Shown here one piece after another: positions 33,369 to 38,789 of a stretch of DNA of 38,789 bases (its first letter is position 1; every line of letters starts with the position of its first letter). The DNA comes from a virus. Below the pieces are notes generated by a model. The model made no database searches and had not been told where the DNA came from. It saw only the letters and a program-made list of their open reading frames with translations. The stretch spans positions 1-38,789 of the IMG/VR virus record IMGVR_UViG_3300045885_000480. One strand, given 5' to 3'. The position numbers were made by a program, and so were the translations under genes.

Positions 33369-33419
33369 CGTTGGCTCCTTTTTGAACTCTTGAGAACCTT
33401 GTGTCACTTGGTGGCATCA

Positions 33420-33447
33420 AGAGAGGGCCCGTACAGGCGCCCTCTCT
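33420..33447 (-). terminator. Terminator-like hairpin between the basic-protein gene and QueC
   Basis: AGAGAGGGC (33420-33428) pairs perfectly with GCCCTCTCT (33439-33447), a 9-bp stem with a 10-base loop. On the leftward strand it is followed by only a short T pair (TTGATG), so it may be an attenuator or RNA-processing site rather than a full terminator. It lies ten bases after the preceding stop. Confidence 0.5.
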
Positions 33448-33456
33448 TCGGCCTAC

Positions 33457-33777
33457 CTACGCCACCTCGTCCTTGAGGAGCCCGAGCTCCTTCGCCTTCG
33501 CCAGGAGAGCCTTGTTCTTCGCGTGGTACTTCTTGTGGCTCTCGTAGATCTTGGCCTTGTTCGCCTCGTAGTAGGCCTTACGACGCGCCTTGGCCGTCTC
33601 GCCCTGGTTGTACTTCTGCCGGGACGTCTTCATCTTCTCGGCCATTGCCGGGTCGGCCTTCATCAGCTCGTTGCGCTTGGTCTGGTAGGCCGCCCGCTTC
33701 TCGCGCTGCGCCTTCAGCCTTGCCACCGCTGCCTGAACTTCTTCCAACGTAGGCTCGTACGTGGTCTCGGAAGACAT
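33457..33777 (-). CDS. Basic coiled-coil-like protein (paralogue A)
   Basis: 106 aa from ATG 33777 (GGGAGAG nine bases upstream). The C-terminal half is a strongly basic helix with recurring Arg/Lys-Tyr steps: RQKYNQGETAKARRKAYYEA, then IYESHKKYHAKNKALLAKAK and ending ELGLLKDEVA. Two other proteins in the window (34,988 and 38,296) share the R-x2-Y ... R-x2-Y ... LL-x-KA-x-ELG arrangement. Possibly DNA- or RNA-binding. The 5' part overlaps the preceding gene in another frame by 200 bases. Confidence 0.65.
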   Translation of the reverse strand: MSSETTYEPTLEEVQAAVARLKAQREKRAAYQTKRNELMKADPAMAEKMKTSRQKYNQGETAKARRKAYYEANKAKIYESHKKYHAKNKALLAKAKELGLLKDEVA

Positions 33778-34255
33778 TTCCAATTCTCTCCCACTCGTCC
33801 TCTCGGACAAGCTCTGTTAGGGGTGAGCTGCGGAGGATCTTGTGTCGACGGGTCCACTTGGACAGTGAACGCTCGACGATGTCAAGTCCTGTGATGGGTG
33901 AGTACCTGATGTGGAGACCATCTTTCAGGATGATCCCACCGCCAGATACGAAGGTCTCTTTCAGATCACCTCCTATGCAGTCATGCAGTTGTTGGAGCAC
34001 GCTCTTGGTGGTCGTCGCACCGAGGAGACCGACGTCACGAAGGAAGGTGTCGACGTCTTCACTCGTGAGGATGGTTTCCCTCAGCCGCCACTGACGCCCC
34101 GCACGCGTGACCTTCTGTAGACCATTCGCAGTGTGGTAGCGCATGTAGCCGTGCTCCTCGTTGTAGAGGACTCCACGATAGCCATGGTCCTCAACGACCT
34201 TGGCATCAAGGGCCTTCCCTAGGAGCTGTGTGCGGCTGTGTCTTGTCATCAACAT
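33578..34255 (-). CDS. Hypothetical early protein, possibly leaderless
   Basis: 225 aa. ATG 34255 lies exactly seven bases after a perfect TATAAT, so transcription would start at or next to the start codon (ATG 34249 is the alternative). The first 160 residues (GYRGVLYNEEHGYMRYHTAN, TKSVLQQLHDCIGGDLKETF, HIRYSPITGLDIVERSLSKW) look like a folded protein. The last 60 (GSGGKAEGAAREAGG ...) are low-complexity and look like a shadow of the overlapping basic-protein gene. No family recognised. A frameshift or sequencing error before the end is possible. Confidence 0.5.
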   Translation of the reverse strand: MLMTRHSRTQLLGKALDAKVVEDHGYRGVLYNEEHGYMRYHTANGLQKVTRAGRQWRLRETILTSEDVDTFLRDVGLLGATTTKSVLQQLHDCIGGDLKETFVSGGGIILKDGLHIRYSPITGLDIVERSLSKWTRRHKILRSSPLTELVREDEWERIGNVFRDHVRAYVGRSSGSGGKAEGAAREAGGLPDQAQRADEGRPGNGREDEDVPAEVQPGRDGQGAS

Positions 34256-34261
34256 GTGTCC

Positions 34262-34290
34262 ATTATACAGCTTGGTGAAGTGGTTGTCAA
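34262..34290 (-). promoter_or_regulatory. Consensus sigma70-type promoter (P1)
   Basis: Leftward TTGACA (34290-34285), 17-base spacer, TATAAT (34267-34262): a perfect consensus. The -35 overlaps the stop of the preceding gene. Predicted transcription start is at about 34255, the ATG of the next gene. It would drive the long replication/modification operon down to 23.6 kb. Confidence 0.85.
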
Positions 34291-34478
34291 GTGGTCAAGT
34301 TGATCTGCCGCTCCAGCTCTCTGCACCTCTCCTCCGCGGTGAGTAGCTGGGCCCTGAGGGTGAGCTTCTCGACAAGCACTTGGGAGATCTTCTCCGTGAG
34401 GCGAAGGTGTTCCCTCTTGAGGTAGGCATTCTCCTCTTTCAGGTTCCTCGCCATCCCCACAAGTCTATTTCGAGCCAT
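34287..34478 (-). CDS. 63-aa coiled-coil protein
   Basis: ATG 34478, overlapping the previous gene by 14 bases, with GGAGGTGGAG upstream. Almost entirely heptad-like helix (NLKEENAYLKREHLRLTEKI, then LRAQLLTAEERCRELERQIN), so a dimeric coiled coil is likely. Unknown function. Confidence 0.65.
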   Translation of the reverse strand: MARNRLVGMARNLKEENAYLKREHLRLTEKISQVLVEKLTLRAQLLTAEERCRELERQINLTT

Positions 34479-34635
34479 CAGTCTCCACCTCCCTCTTGAT
34501 GTCGATTGAGCCTATGATGTCCAGACGGTGCTGCGTCTCCTCTGCGTGCGCCAGGCCGTCGTGGATGCTGGTGCCCCACCAACCGCAACCGCAGCGTACA
34601 CGCACTTCGATGACCTTGTGAATGCCGCCGCTCAT
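34465..34635 (-). CDS. 56-aa zinc-finger-like protein
   Basis: ATG 34635 couples to the previous stop (ATGA). It contains VRVRCGCGWWGTSIHDGLAH and HAEETQHRLD, a C-x-C ... H ... H pattern seen in small phage zinc proteins. Unknown function. Confidence 0.55.
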   Translation of the reverse strand: MSGGIHKVIEVRVRCGCGWWGTSIHDGLAHAEETQHRLDIIGSIDIKREVETDGSK

Positions 34636-34991
34636 GTCAGAGGTACCTCGATGAGAGTCTGGCAGTGCGGACACCGCATGGCGCGGACCCACACGGCCTT
34701 CTTGGGCGCGACGGTGACCTCCTCGATGCTGGTGATGTTTCCGCGGCCGTTGAACGCGCTGAGGATCTCGTTCCTGGTGAGAGCCTTGTTTGGCTGGAAC
34801 TTGGTTCTGGACCGCCGACGGATGAGCTTCGCCTCCAGGAGGTCCTTCGTGCGGTGGTGCATCCACGTGCTGCTGGCGTCGAGCTGCCTGAGGAGATCGA
34901 TCGGCTTGAAACTGCCTGTGCGCCCTTCGAGAAGCTTGGCGAGTTGGATCTTCTGAGCGACGGCTTGAGAGCCTTTCATGCGTTCTCTCAT
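34632..34991 (-). CDS. Winged-helix-like DNA-binding protein with CxxC tail
   Basis: 119 aa, ATG 34991 overlapping the previous stop (ATGA). Residues about 25-65 (GSFKPIDLLRQLDASSTWMH, then HRTKDLLEAKLIRRRSRTKF) read as a helix-turn-helix with a basic wing. The C-terminus has AMRCPHCQTLIEV, a half zinc knuckle. It may be an early transcription regulator, possibly of the promoters nearby. That role is inferred. Confidence 0.6.
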   Translation of the reverse strand: MRERMKGSQAVAQKIQLAKLLEGRTGSFKPIDLLRQLDASSTWMHHRTKDLLEAKLIRRRSRTKFQPNKALTRNEILSAFNGRGNITSIEEVTVAPKKAVWVRAMRCPHCQTLIEVPLT

Positions 34992-35326
34992 GCGCCCTCC
35001 TCCGGCTTGTCTACCATGCCCAGCTCCCTCGCCTTCTTCAGGAGCGCCTTGATGCGCTCGTTGCGGCCCTTCATGTACTGCTTCCGTCGCTCGGCGATGT
35101 CTGGACGGGCGTTGTACTCGCGCATGTAGGCCTGACGCTTCTTGAAGCTGTCAACGGCTTTGAGGAGCTCTGGGTCGGCTTCGTTGGTGTCGCCAGCCTC
35201 GACAGCCTCGTCAGCCTCCTGTAGGGCTTGCTGGCAGTTGAAGCACATACCGTCGTACCTGTCGAGCTCCTTGCTGTCTGTCACTTCCTCACAGACGTTG
35301 CACTTCATCTCATCCATTGTCGGCAT
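34988..35326 (-). CDS. Zinc-ribbon plus basic-helix protein (paralogue B)
   Basis: 112 aa from ATG 35326 (GGAGG six to seven bases upstream). The N-terminus is a CxxC ... CxxC ribbon (MKCNVCEE ... GMCFNCQQAL). The C-terminus is the same kind of basic helix as at 33,457 and 38,296 (FKKRQAYMREYNARPDIAER, then RKQYMKGRNERIKALLKKAR, ELGMVDKP). First gene after promoter P2. The mixture of zinc ribbon and basic helix suggests nucleic-acid binding. Confidence 0.7.
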   Translation of the reverse strand: MPTMDEMKCNVCEEVTDSKELDRYDGMCFNCQQALQEADEAVEAGDTNEADPELLKAVDSFKKRQAYMREYNARPDIAERRKQYMKGRNERIKALLKKARELGMVDKPEEGA

Positions 35327-35420
35327 TCTCTTCCTCCACGGTGGCCGTGCCGATGGGGTGCGGTGCGCGCAGGCTGTGTGCGGCTCCTTTCTGGCGCCTG
35401 CTATTGCTGATCATGTTCAC

Positions 35421-35449
35421 ATTGTAACATAATGCGTGCGGTAAATCAA
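35421..35449 (-). promoter_or_regulatory. Sigma70-type promoter (P2)
   Basis: Leftward TTGATT (35449-35444), 17-base spacer, TACAAT (35426-35421), with an AAAATTTT tract immediately upstream that could act as an UP element. It precedes the gene block 35,326-34,287. About 95 bases of leader separate it from the first good start. Confidence 0.8.
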
Positions 35450-35473
35450 GTGAAAATTTTTGTCCCGATGAGC
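35436..35473. repeat. Promoter-linked direct repeat, copy 1
   Basis: 38 bases covering the -35 region and upstream A/T tract of P2, ending CCCGATGAGC. It matches the copy at 38,551-38,588 at 36 of 38 positions, while the flanks differ. Such conservation points to a shared regulatory site. Confidence 0.85.
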
Positions 35474-35487
35474 GATCGGTCTTGCGA

Positions 35488-35547
35488 TCACTTGTCTACA
35501 AGCATGTTGAGGATCTCGAGAAGGATGTTGATGAGGTCGCGGAGCAT
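35488..35547 (-). CDS. 19-aa hydrophobic peptide
   Basis: ATG 35547 with GGGAGG nine bases upstream encodes MLRDLINILLEILNMLVDK, an amphipathic to hydrophobic helix, at the very end of the P3 transcript. It is the last in a run of tiny membrane-type genes. Short enough to be chance, but the ribosome site is good. Confidence 0.35.
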   Translation of the reverse strand: MLRDLINILLEILNMLVDK

Positions 35548-35553
35548 TGTGCA

Positions 35554-35691
35554 TCACCTCCCTTGCATGTGTAGGACGAGCCAGAACAATCCCAACACCA
35601 GTAGGCTTCCTGCTGCTCCCAGCACGAACGCCAGGGTGAGGCTCTTGAGCCGTTGGGAGCGAGGAACGAAGCGTCGACGGTGTGCGTTCAC
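35554..35691 (-). CDS. 45-aa single-span membrane microprotein
   Basis: GTG 35691 overlaps the previous stop (GTGA). A basic N-terminus (MNAHRRRFVPRSQRLKS) precedes one membrane segment (LAFVLGAAGSLLVLGLFWLV). Topology by the positive-inside rule would put the N-terminus in the cytoplasm. Unknown function. Confidence 0.55.
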   Translation of the reverse strand: MNAHRRRFVPRSQRLKSLTLAFVLGAAGSLLVLGLFWLVLHMQGR

Positions 35692-35780
35692 GGCACGAGC
35701 CCGATCACGAGGACGGCGAGGCCGAGGCTCAGCATAAGCCCGATGGCGATCCCGATCACGAGGGCGCGGGCGAGGGTCAT
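35688..35780 (-). CDS. 30-aa single-span membrane microprotein
   Basis: ATG 35780 overlaps the previous stop (ATGA), and the stop overlaps the next GTG. Nearly all of it is one membrane helix (ALVIGIAIGLMLSLGLAVLV). It lies inside a GC-rich island. Confidence 0.5.
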   Translation of the reverse strand: MTLARALVIGIAIGLMLSLGLAVLVIGLVP

Positions 35781-35872
35781 GGCACGGGCCACCACCACAG
35801 GAGCCCCGCGAATAGCGCCCACACCACGAACGCGGTCGTGACCACGATTCCGCTCGCACGGCGCAGACTCAC
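35777..35872 (-). CDS. 31-aa single-span membrane microprotein
   Basis: GTG 35872 overlaps the previous stop (GTGA) and its stop overlaps the next start (ATGA). It reads MSLRRASGIVVTTAFVVWAL then FAGLLWWWPVP: a basic start, one membrane helix and a Trp-rich end. Unknown function. Confidence 0.5.
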   Translation of the reverse strand: MSLRRASGIVVTTAFVVWALFAGLLWWWPVP

Positions 35873-36240
35873 GGCGTCTCCTTCGGCGGGGCGAGGGCGG
35901 CGCGGGCGATCTCAGCGGCATTGGCCACGGGCATGGGGTAGCCGGGTTGTGGGACGCCGAGTTCGTTCACGATCTCCCGCAGCGCCGCCCCCAGCCGGGC
36001 GCGGGCTTGGCGCTCCTCACCGTGTTCGCGGGCGCAGTTCTGGTAAGCGCCCTGGAGCCCGAGGTTGTCGTCCTTCAGCCGCTCATTCTCCTTCACCAGC
36101 GCGTCGCGCTCGGCGCGGAGGGCAGTGATGATGGCCCGCGTATCGCACCGGCATCCCGCGTTCAAACCGACAGGGCCGGGGTCAGCAACGCGGCAATGGT
36201 GATTTCCGCACCCGTCTTCCGGCTTCCGCTCCGCGCTCAT
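35869..36240 (-). CDS. Cys-rich and coiled-coil protein in a GC-rich island
   Basis: 123 aa from ATG 36240 (ATGA overlap); a start eight codons upstream is less likely. The N-terminus has Cys/His pairs (GCGNHHCR ... GCRCD). The middle is a coiled coil (LRAERDALVKENERLKDDN), and the end is PVANAAEIARAALAP. Short proteins of this make-up are common in phages, often without known function. Codon use is clearly more GC-rich than in flanking genes and resembles the 1-4.4 kb region. Confidence 0.6.
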   Translation of the reverse strand: MSAERKPEDGCGNHHCRVADPGPVGLNAGCRCDTRAIITALRAERDALVKENERLKDDNLGLQGAYQNCAREHGEERQARARLGAALREIVNELGVPQPGYPMPVANAAEIARAALAPPKETP

Positions 36241-36425
36241 CGCCGCCTCCATTCTCTCAGACATTTCTCACACACCTCCCATGTAGGCACATCGTCGTAG
36301 GACTGCTTTTGACCCATCACGTTCGCCCTGAGGCAGATGCTGATGTAGCTGTCGCTCCTGACAAGGTGCTGACGGCTCTTGCCTCGCTTGCTGTGCACCC
36401 AAGCGTGCCCGGAGGGCGGCTTCAT
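36237..36425 (-). CDS. 62-aa basic protein with CxxC tail
   Basis: ATG 36425 overlaps the previous stop (ATGA). Basic N-terminal half (GHAWVHSKRGKSRQHLVRSD) and a C-terminal VCEKCLREWRRR. The open frame further upstream is shadow. Unknown function. Confidence 0.55.
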   Translation of the reverse strand: MKPPSGHAWVHSKRGKSRQHLVRSDSYISICLRANVMGQKQSYDDVPTWEVCEKCLREWRRR

Positions 36426-36790
36426 ACCCTCACCGAGTGCGTGCCTGTGAGCCAGCCGTGCACTGTGTTGCCTGTCAAGCGGAGGCACAGCGCCTGGCAG
36501 GACAGGTTGACTGCGAGGAGATCCCCAGGCATCCACACCCATAGGAGTGTGGTGCTGAAGCCGAGGAAGTAGAGGGCACAGTACAGTGTACCCTCCTTGT
36601 TCATACGTGTTCCCACTACAAGGCATCCGAGGCATCGACGCCTACTGAGGAACGTGCCTACACCGAACAAGATGAGAGTCGTAGCACGCCACGCCTCGAA
36701 GCCTCCCAACACAGCCGCTGGCGAGGCGAGCAGCATGGCAGCGCCACCATTCACTGCGGAGGCACCAGCCTTCTGCCAGACACTTGTCAC
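36422..36790 (-). CDS. Small multi-span membrane protein
   Basis: 122 aa from GTG 36790 (GTGA overlap with the preceding zinc-ribbon gene). At least two membrane segments are visible: ATTLILFGVGTFLS (with GGAAMLLASPAAVLGG just before it) and TLYCALYFLGFSTTLLWVW. Several Cys lie between them (RRRCLGCLV). It could affect membrane state or superinfection, or be a lysis-timing protein, but no family was recognised. Confidence 0.55.
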   Translation of the reverse strand: MTSVWQKAGASAVNGGAAMLLASPAAVLGGFEAWRATTLILFGVGTFLSRRRCLGCLVVGTRMNKEGTLYCALYFLGFSTTLLWVWMPGDLLAVNLSCQALCLRLTGNTVHGWLTGTHSVRV

Positions 36791-36939
36791 GCGTTCATCT
36801 CTTTGTGGAGGATGTCCACGCAGAAGTGGCACACGCGAACGTGTGTCTCGCTCTCCCAGTACTTCGTGGCCTCTGGGATGGTGCACTCACACACGTCACA
36901 GGCTTCGTTGCCGTCTCCTGTCTTCATTGTGCCGTTCAC
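36787..36939 (-). CDS. 50-aa zinc-ribbon protein
   Basis: GTG 36939 overlaps the previous stop (GTGA); ATG 36927 is an alternative. Two CxxC knuckles (ACDVCECT and VCHFCVDILH) separated by about 20 residues are a classic small zinc ribbon. Unknown function. Confidence 0.65.
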   Translation of the reverse strand: MNGTMKTGDGNEACDVCECTIPEATKYWESETHVRVCHFCVDILHKEMNA

Positions 36940-37037
36940 AGCATGGTCCTCCTCAGGTAGGATGCCGCCCACAGAGCGAGGAACACGACGAGCCCAGTCG
37001 CGGTCCACGCCAGCAGTTCCTGGTACTCAGCGTACAT
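36936..37037 (-). CDS. 33-aa single-span membrane microprotein
   Basis: ATG 37037 overlaps the previous gene by 11 bases and the stop overlaps the next GTG. It has an acidic start (MYAEYQE), one membrane helix (LLAWTATGLVVFLALWAASY) and a basic end (LRRTML), so the C-terminus is probably cytoplasmic. Unknown function. Confidence 0.5.
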   Translation of the reverse strand: MYAEYQELLAWTATGLVVFLALWAASYLRRTML

Positions 37038-37194
37038 GAATGATGTCCTCCCTCGGCCGCAGGGCCTCGCCCAGCCTCTGCATACTGCGACCGATGCCTC
37101 GGCACACCTCACAGTTGCGGTCCGCGCAAGGCGAGAATGGTGCCAGGGGCCAGATGTGACGTGCGCGGTAGAGTTCCTCTGCAGTGTCAGTCAT
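37027..37194 (-). CDS. 55-aa Cys-containing protein
   Basis: ATG 37194 overlaps the upstream stop by 8 bases. It contains SPCADRNCEVCRGIGRSM, three Cys in C-x4-C-x2-C, then a charged helix. Possible partial zinc site. Unknown function. Confidence 0.55.
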   Translation of the reverse strand: MTDTAEELYRARHIWPLAPFSPCADRNCEVCRGIGRSMQRLGEALRPREDIIHVR

Positions 37195-37378
37195 TCTTTC
37201 CGTCCTCCCACTCGATGGTGAGCTTGATCTCCTTCGGCCAGCCGCCTCCATTCACGAGCGGCTTGAGGCACGTGAACTTCGGCACGTACACGTTCTGCAG
37301 GGTCTCCTTGTCGTTGCCCTTGTACAGCACGCTGTGGACGACCTCACGCTCGAACTTCATGGTGGTGGTCTTCTTCAT
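37187..37378 (-). CDS. 63-aa hypothetical protein
   Basis: ATG 37378 overlaps the previous stop (ATGA). Mixed alpha/beta pattern (MKFEREVVHSVLYKGND, NVYVPKFTCLKPLVNGGG, IKLTIEWEDGKND). No family recognised. The coupled start argues that it is real. Confidence 0.6.
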   Translation of the reverse strand: MKKTTTMKFEREVVHSVLYKGNDKETLQNVYVPKFTCLKPLVNGGGWPKEIKLTIEWEDGKND

Positions 37379-38079
37379 GTGTTGTCCTCCATGTCCCCGT
37401 AGGGGCCGTTGATGGTGAGCTGCTCGAACCTGTCCTTCCACTCCTGGAGTCTGATGGGAGCGTCCTTCACCATGCGCTCCCAGTACTTCACTTCGTGCGC
37501 TGCACGCTTCCTCTGGTGATACCAGCGCCGGTACGCTCGAGCACGCCTCACGCTGAGCAACGCACGCTGGATCTCGGCTTGCGTGTACACCGTGCTGGCG
37601 AGGACTGCCTTCTCTGCCTGCTGCTCCTGTTGGAACGCCTCGTCGTTCACGACGACAGGCACCTGGTACAGCTCTCGGATGCGGTCCTGCGCTTCCTGCG
37701 GCATGCGGCTCCTCACGAGGAGCATCTTCGGATACGCAAACTCCGTGCGGAAGCCCGTGGAGCCTTCGAACACCCATCCCCACATGCTGACCTGTGCGAG
37801 GACGCCAAACACGCGGATCCTGCTGCTGTCCACGTAGGTGTTAAAGTCCTCCCCCCGCATGTACTTCAGAAGCTCCTTGTCGATCAGCCGGCGTGCGTAT
37901 ACACCACACGTGCAGGACGCGACTGTCGTCTCACGCAGGTCGTGTGCGATCCCACAGTACGCCTGGATTGGTTGGCGGGGACGCCAGTCAGTGCGCTGCT
38001 GTGGGCTCTGGAGCAGCGTGCCGTCCCACACCATCGCCTTCCATGCTGTGAAGCCTTCGGCTTCTTGCTTTTCGCTCAC
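37375..38079 (-). CDS. Hypothetical phage protein with C-x-C-G and basic helical end
   Basis: 234 aa, GTG 38079 overlapping the previous stop (GTGA). The N-terminal half has AYCGIAHDLRETTVASCTCG, then VYA, and FGVLAQVSMWGWVFEGSTGF, then RTEFAYPK, a recurring pattern in phage and actinobacterial proteins of unknown role. The C-terminal half is a long Arg-rich helix (RALLSVRRARAYRRWYHQRK). The largest protein encoded on the P3 transcript. Function unknown. Confidence 0.65.
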   Translation of the reverse strand: MSEKQEAEGFTAWKAMVWDGTLLQSPQQRTDWRPRQPIQAYCGIAHDLRETTVASCTCGVYARRLIDKELLKYMRGEDFNTYVDSSRIRVFGVLAQVSMWGWVFEGSTGFRTEFAYPKMLLVRSRMPQEAQDRIRELYQVPVVVNDEAFQQEQQAEKAVLASTVYTQAEIQRALLSVRRARAYRRWYHQRKRAAHEVKYWERMVKDAPIRLQEWKDRFEQLTINGPYGDMEDNT

Positions 38080-38201
38080 GCTGGCACCTCTTCAGGCTGT
38101 TCGACTGGTGTGGGCTGCTGTTCGGGCACAGGCTCGTCCAGCGGCAACTCCTTCGGCTTGGGAACGTCCGTGTGCAGCTTGCGAGGCTCACCGATCTCCA
38201 T
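38076..38201 (-). CDS. 41-aa Pro/Glu-rich peptide
   Basis: ATG 38201 with AAAGGAG eight bases upstream. The stop overlaps the next GTG (GTGA). Low complexity (LPLDEPVPEQQPTPVEQPEE), probably disordered. Unknown function. Confidence 0.5.
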   Translation of the reverse strand: MEIGEPRKLHTDVPKPKELPLDEPVPEQQPTPVEQPEEVPA

Positions 38202-38218
38202 GATGTGCTCTCCTTTCA

Positions 38219-38299
38219 TCATCCTGTGATGAGTGCTGCCGCCATCCCAAGCATCAGGATGGCGGCGAGCATGCTGAGCGCTGCGAGCGCGTGCCTCAC
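38219..38299 (-). CDS. 26-aa single-span membrane microprotein
   Basis: GTG 38299 overlaps the stop of the preceding gene (GTGA). It reads MRHALAALSMLAAILMLGMA then AALITG, essentially one membrane helix. Second gene after promoter P3. Unknown function. Confidence 0.45.
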   Translation of the reverse strand: MRHALAALSMLAAILMLGMAAALITG

Positions 38300-38466
38300 G
38301 CTGTCTTCACCTCCGCGAGAAGCTTGCGGATGCGCTCGTTCCGCCGCTTCGCGTATGCGGCACGCTTGGCGCGGACCTCGGGGCGCTTCGCGTACTCGCG
38401 ACGGTACGCGCGCTGGTGCTCGTACTGCTCCAGCGCCTTCTGCATCTCCGCGTTGCTGTACGTCAT
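38296..38466 (-). CDS. 56-aa basic helical protein (paralogue C)
   Basis: ATG 38466 with AAGGAG nine bases upstream, first gene after P3. Almost all of it is basic helix: LEQYEHQRAYRREYAKRPEV, then RAKRAAYAKRRNERIRKLLA. It aligns by eye with the C-terminal halves of the proteins at 34,988 and 33,457. Being first on a strong early promoter suggests high expression soon after infection. Confidence 0.65.
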   Translation of the reverse strand: MTYSNAEMQKALEQYEHQRAYRREYAKRPEVRAKRAAYAKRRNERIRKLLAEVKTA

Positions 38467-38480
38467 GTCGCTGTCTCCTT

Positions 38481-38495
38481 GCGAGCGAAGCTCGC
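38481..38495 (-). other. Leader hairpin before the first P3 gene
   Basis: GCGAGC-TTC-GCTCGC (leftward strand), a perfect 6-bp stem immediately upstream of the AAGGAG ribosome site. It could stabilise the messenger or influence ribosome access. Confidence 0.4.
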
Positions 38496-38534
38496 TGTGG
38501 GTGATATGTGAGCTGCGCTTGCTTGCTTGAGATC

Positions 38535-38564
38535 ATTATAACATGTGGTGGTGCGGTAAGTCAA
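38535..38564 (-). promoter_or_regulatory. Sigma70-type promoter (P3)
   Basis: Leftward TTGACT (38564-38559), 18-base spacer, TATAAT (38540-38535), with an A/T tract (GAAAATTTTTTT on the plus strand) just upstream that resembles an UP element. It would drive the microgene block from 38,466 to about 35,488. Confidence 0.8.
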
Positions 38565-38588
38565 GTGAAAATTTTTTTCCCGATGAGC
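38551..38588. repeat. Promoter-linked direct repeat, copy 2
   Basis: Matches 35,436-35,473 at 36 of 38 positions and covers the -35 region and upstream A/T tract of P3. See copy 1. Confidence 0.85.
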
Positions 38589-38674
38589 TGTCGATCTCTC
38601 CTCCTGTCTGCTGAAAGTGAAATGATGACACCAACTCCCCTTGCATCTGCCCATATATAAAAGTATATAGTTAT

Positions 38675-38748
<74 letters not shown>

Positions 38749-38789
38749 CCCCCCCCGATAAACACTGATGTCTGGCTCGGGGGCGACGG

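Noticed and set aside
35315-35414. 33-codon leader frame starting seven bases after the P2 -10 box
   Set aside because: No ribosome site, no protein-like pattern, and it runs into the well-supported start of the next gene. It could only be a leaderless leader peptide, for which I see no support.
38219-38536. 105-codon leftward frame starting inside promoter P3
   Set aside because: Its ATG lies within the -10 box, and only its last 26 codons look real, used from GTG 38,299.

Overview
The window looks like most of the genome of a tailed, podovirus-type bacteriophage (or its metagenomic contig). It holds a dense rightward virion block (about 1-23,580) converging on a dense leftward early/replication block (about 38,470-23,600). 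Nearly every junction is a 1-17 base stop/start overlap (ATGA, GTGA, TGATG), GTG and TTG starts are frequent, and good AGGAG-type ribosome sites and sigma70-like promoters are visible, so the host is a bacterium. I cannot name the host. No terminase, integrase, endolysin, tRNA or CRISPR was recognised, so the genome is probably incomplete or continues beyond the left edge.

Rightward block. A very GC-rich 1443-codon fibre/enzyme-like gene opens the window (probably 5'-partial). It is followed by small proteins, portal, an HEGLH metalloprotease-like protein, zinc-ribbon proteins, scaffold, major capsid protein, a decoration-like protein, an adaptor, a fibre with a typical N-terminal attachment domain, a fibre-tip-like protein, a beta-rich nozzle/stabilisation-like protein, and four probable internal (ejection) proteins ending in a 1594-aa giant. 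Two small membrane proteins (holin candidates) close the operon. A GC-rich inverted repeat lies between the two converging operons.

Leftward block. Three sigma70-like promoters at 34.26, 35.42 and 38.54 kb start it. Two of them share a 38-base, nearly identical upstream element. The first 5 kb (38.5-33.5 kb) consists of tiny genes: zinc-ribbon microproteins, single-membrane-span microproteins, a winged-helix-like protein and three related basic proteins. Then come QueC, a RecB/Cas4-like nuclease, a RecA-like (Sak4-type) ATPase, a DUF669-like protein, QueD, QueE, FolE, a DUF3310 protein, a uracil-DNA-glycosylase/3'-5' exonuclease fusion, a 44-aa zinc microprotein, a family A DNA polymerase domain, a LAGLIDADG endonuclease, a small TGT-like transglycosylase (DpdA-like) and a P-loop ATPase.

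How it fits together. FolE, QueD, QueE and QueC make preQ0 from GTP, and the TGT-like protein has the conserved residues expected of an enzyme that would put it into DNA. The phage therefore probably carries 7-deazaguanine-modified DNA, most likely dPreQ0 because no QueF was seen. The polymerase is split: the proofreading domain sits on a family-4 UDG protein and the polymerase domain is a separate gene, with a zinc microprotein coupled between them. That split replicase is the most unusual system here.
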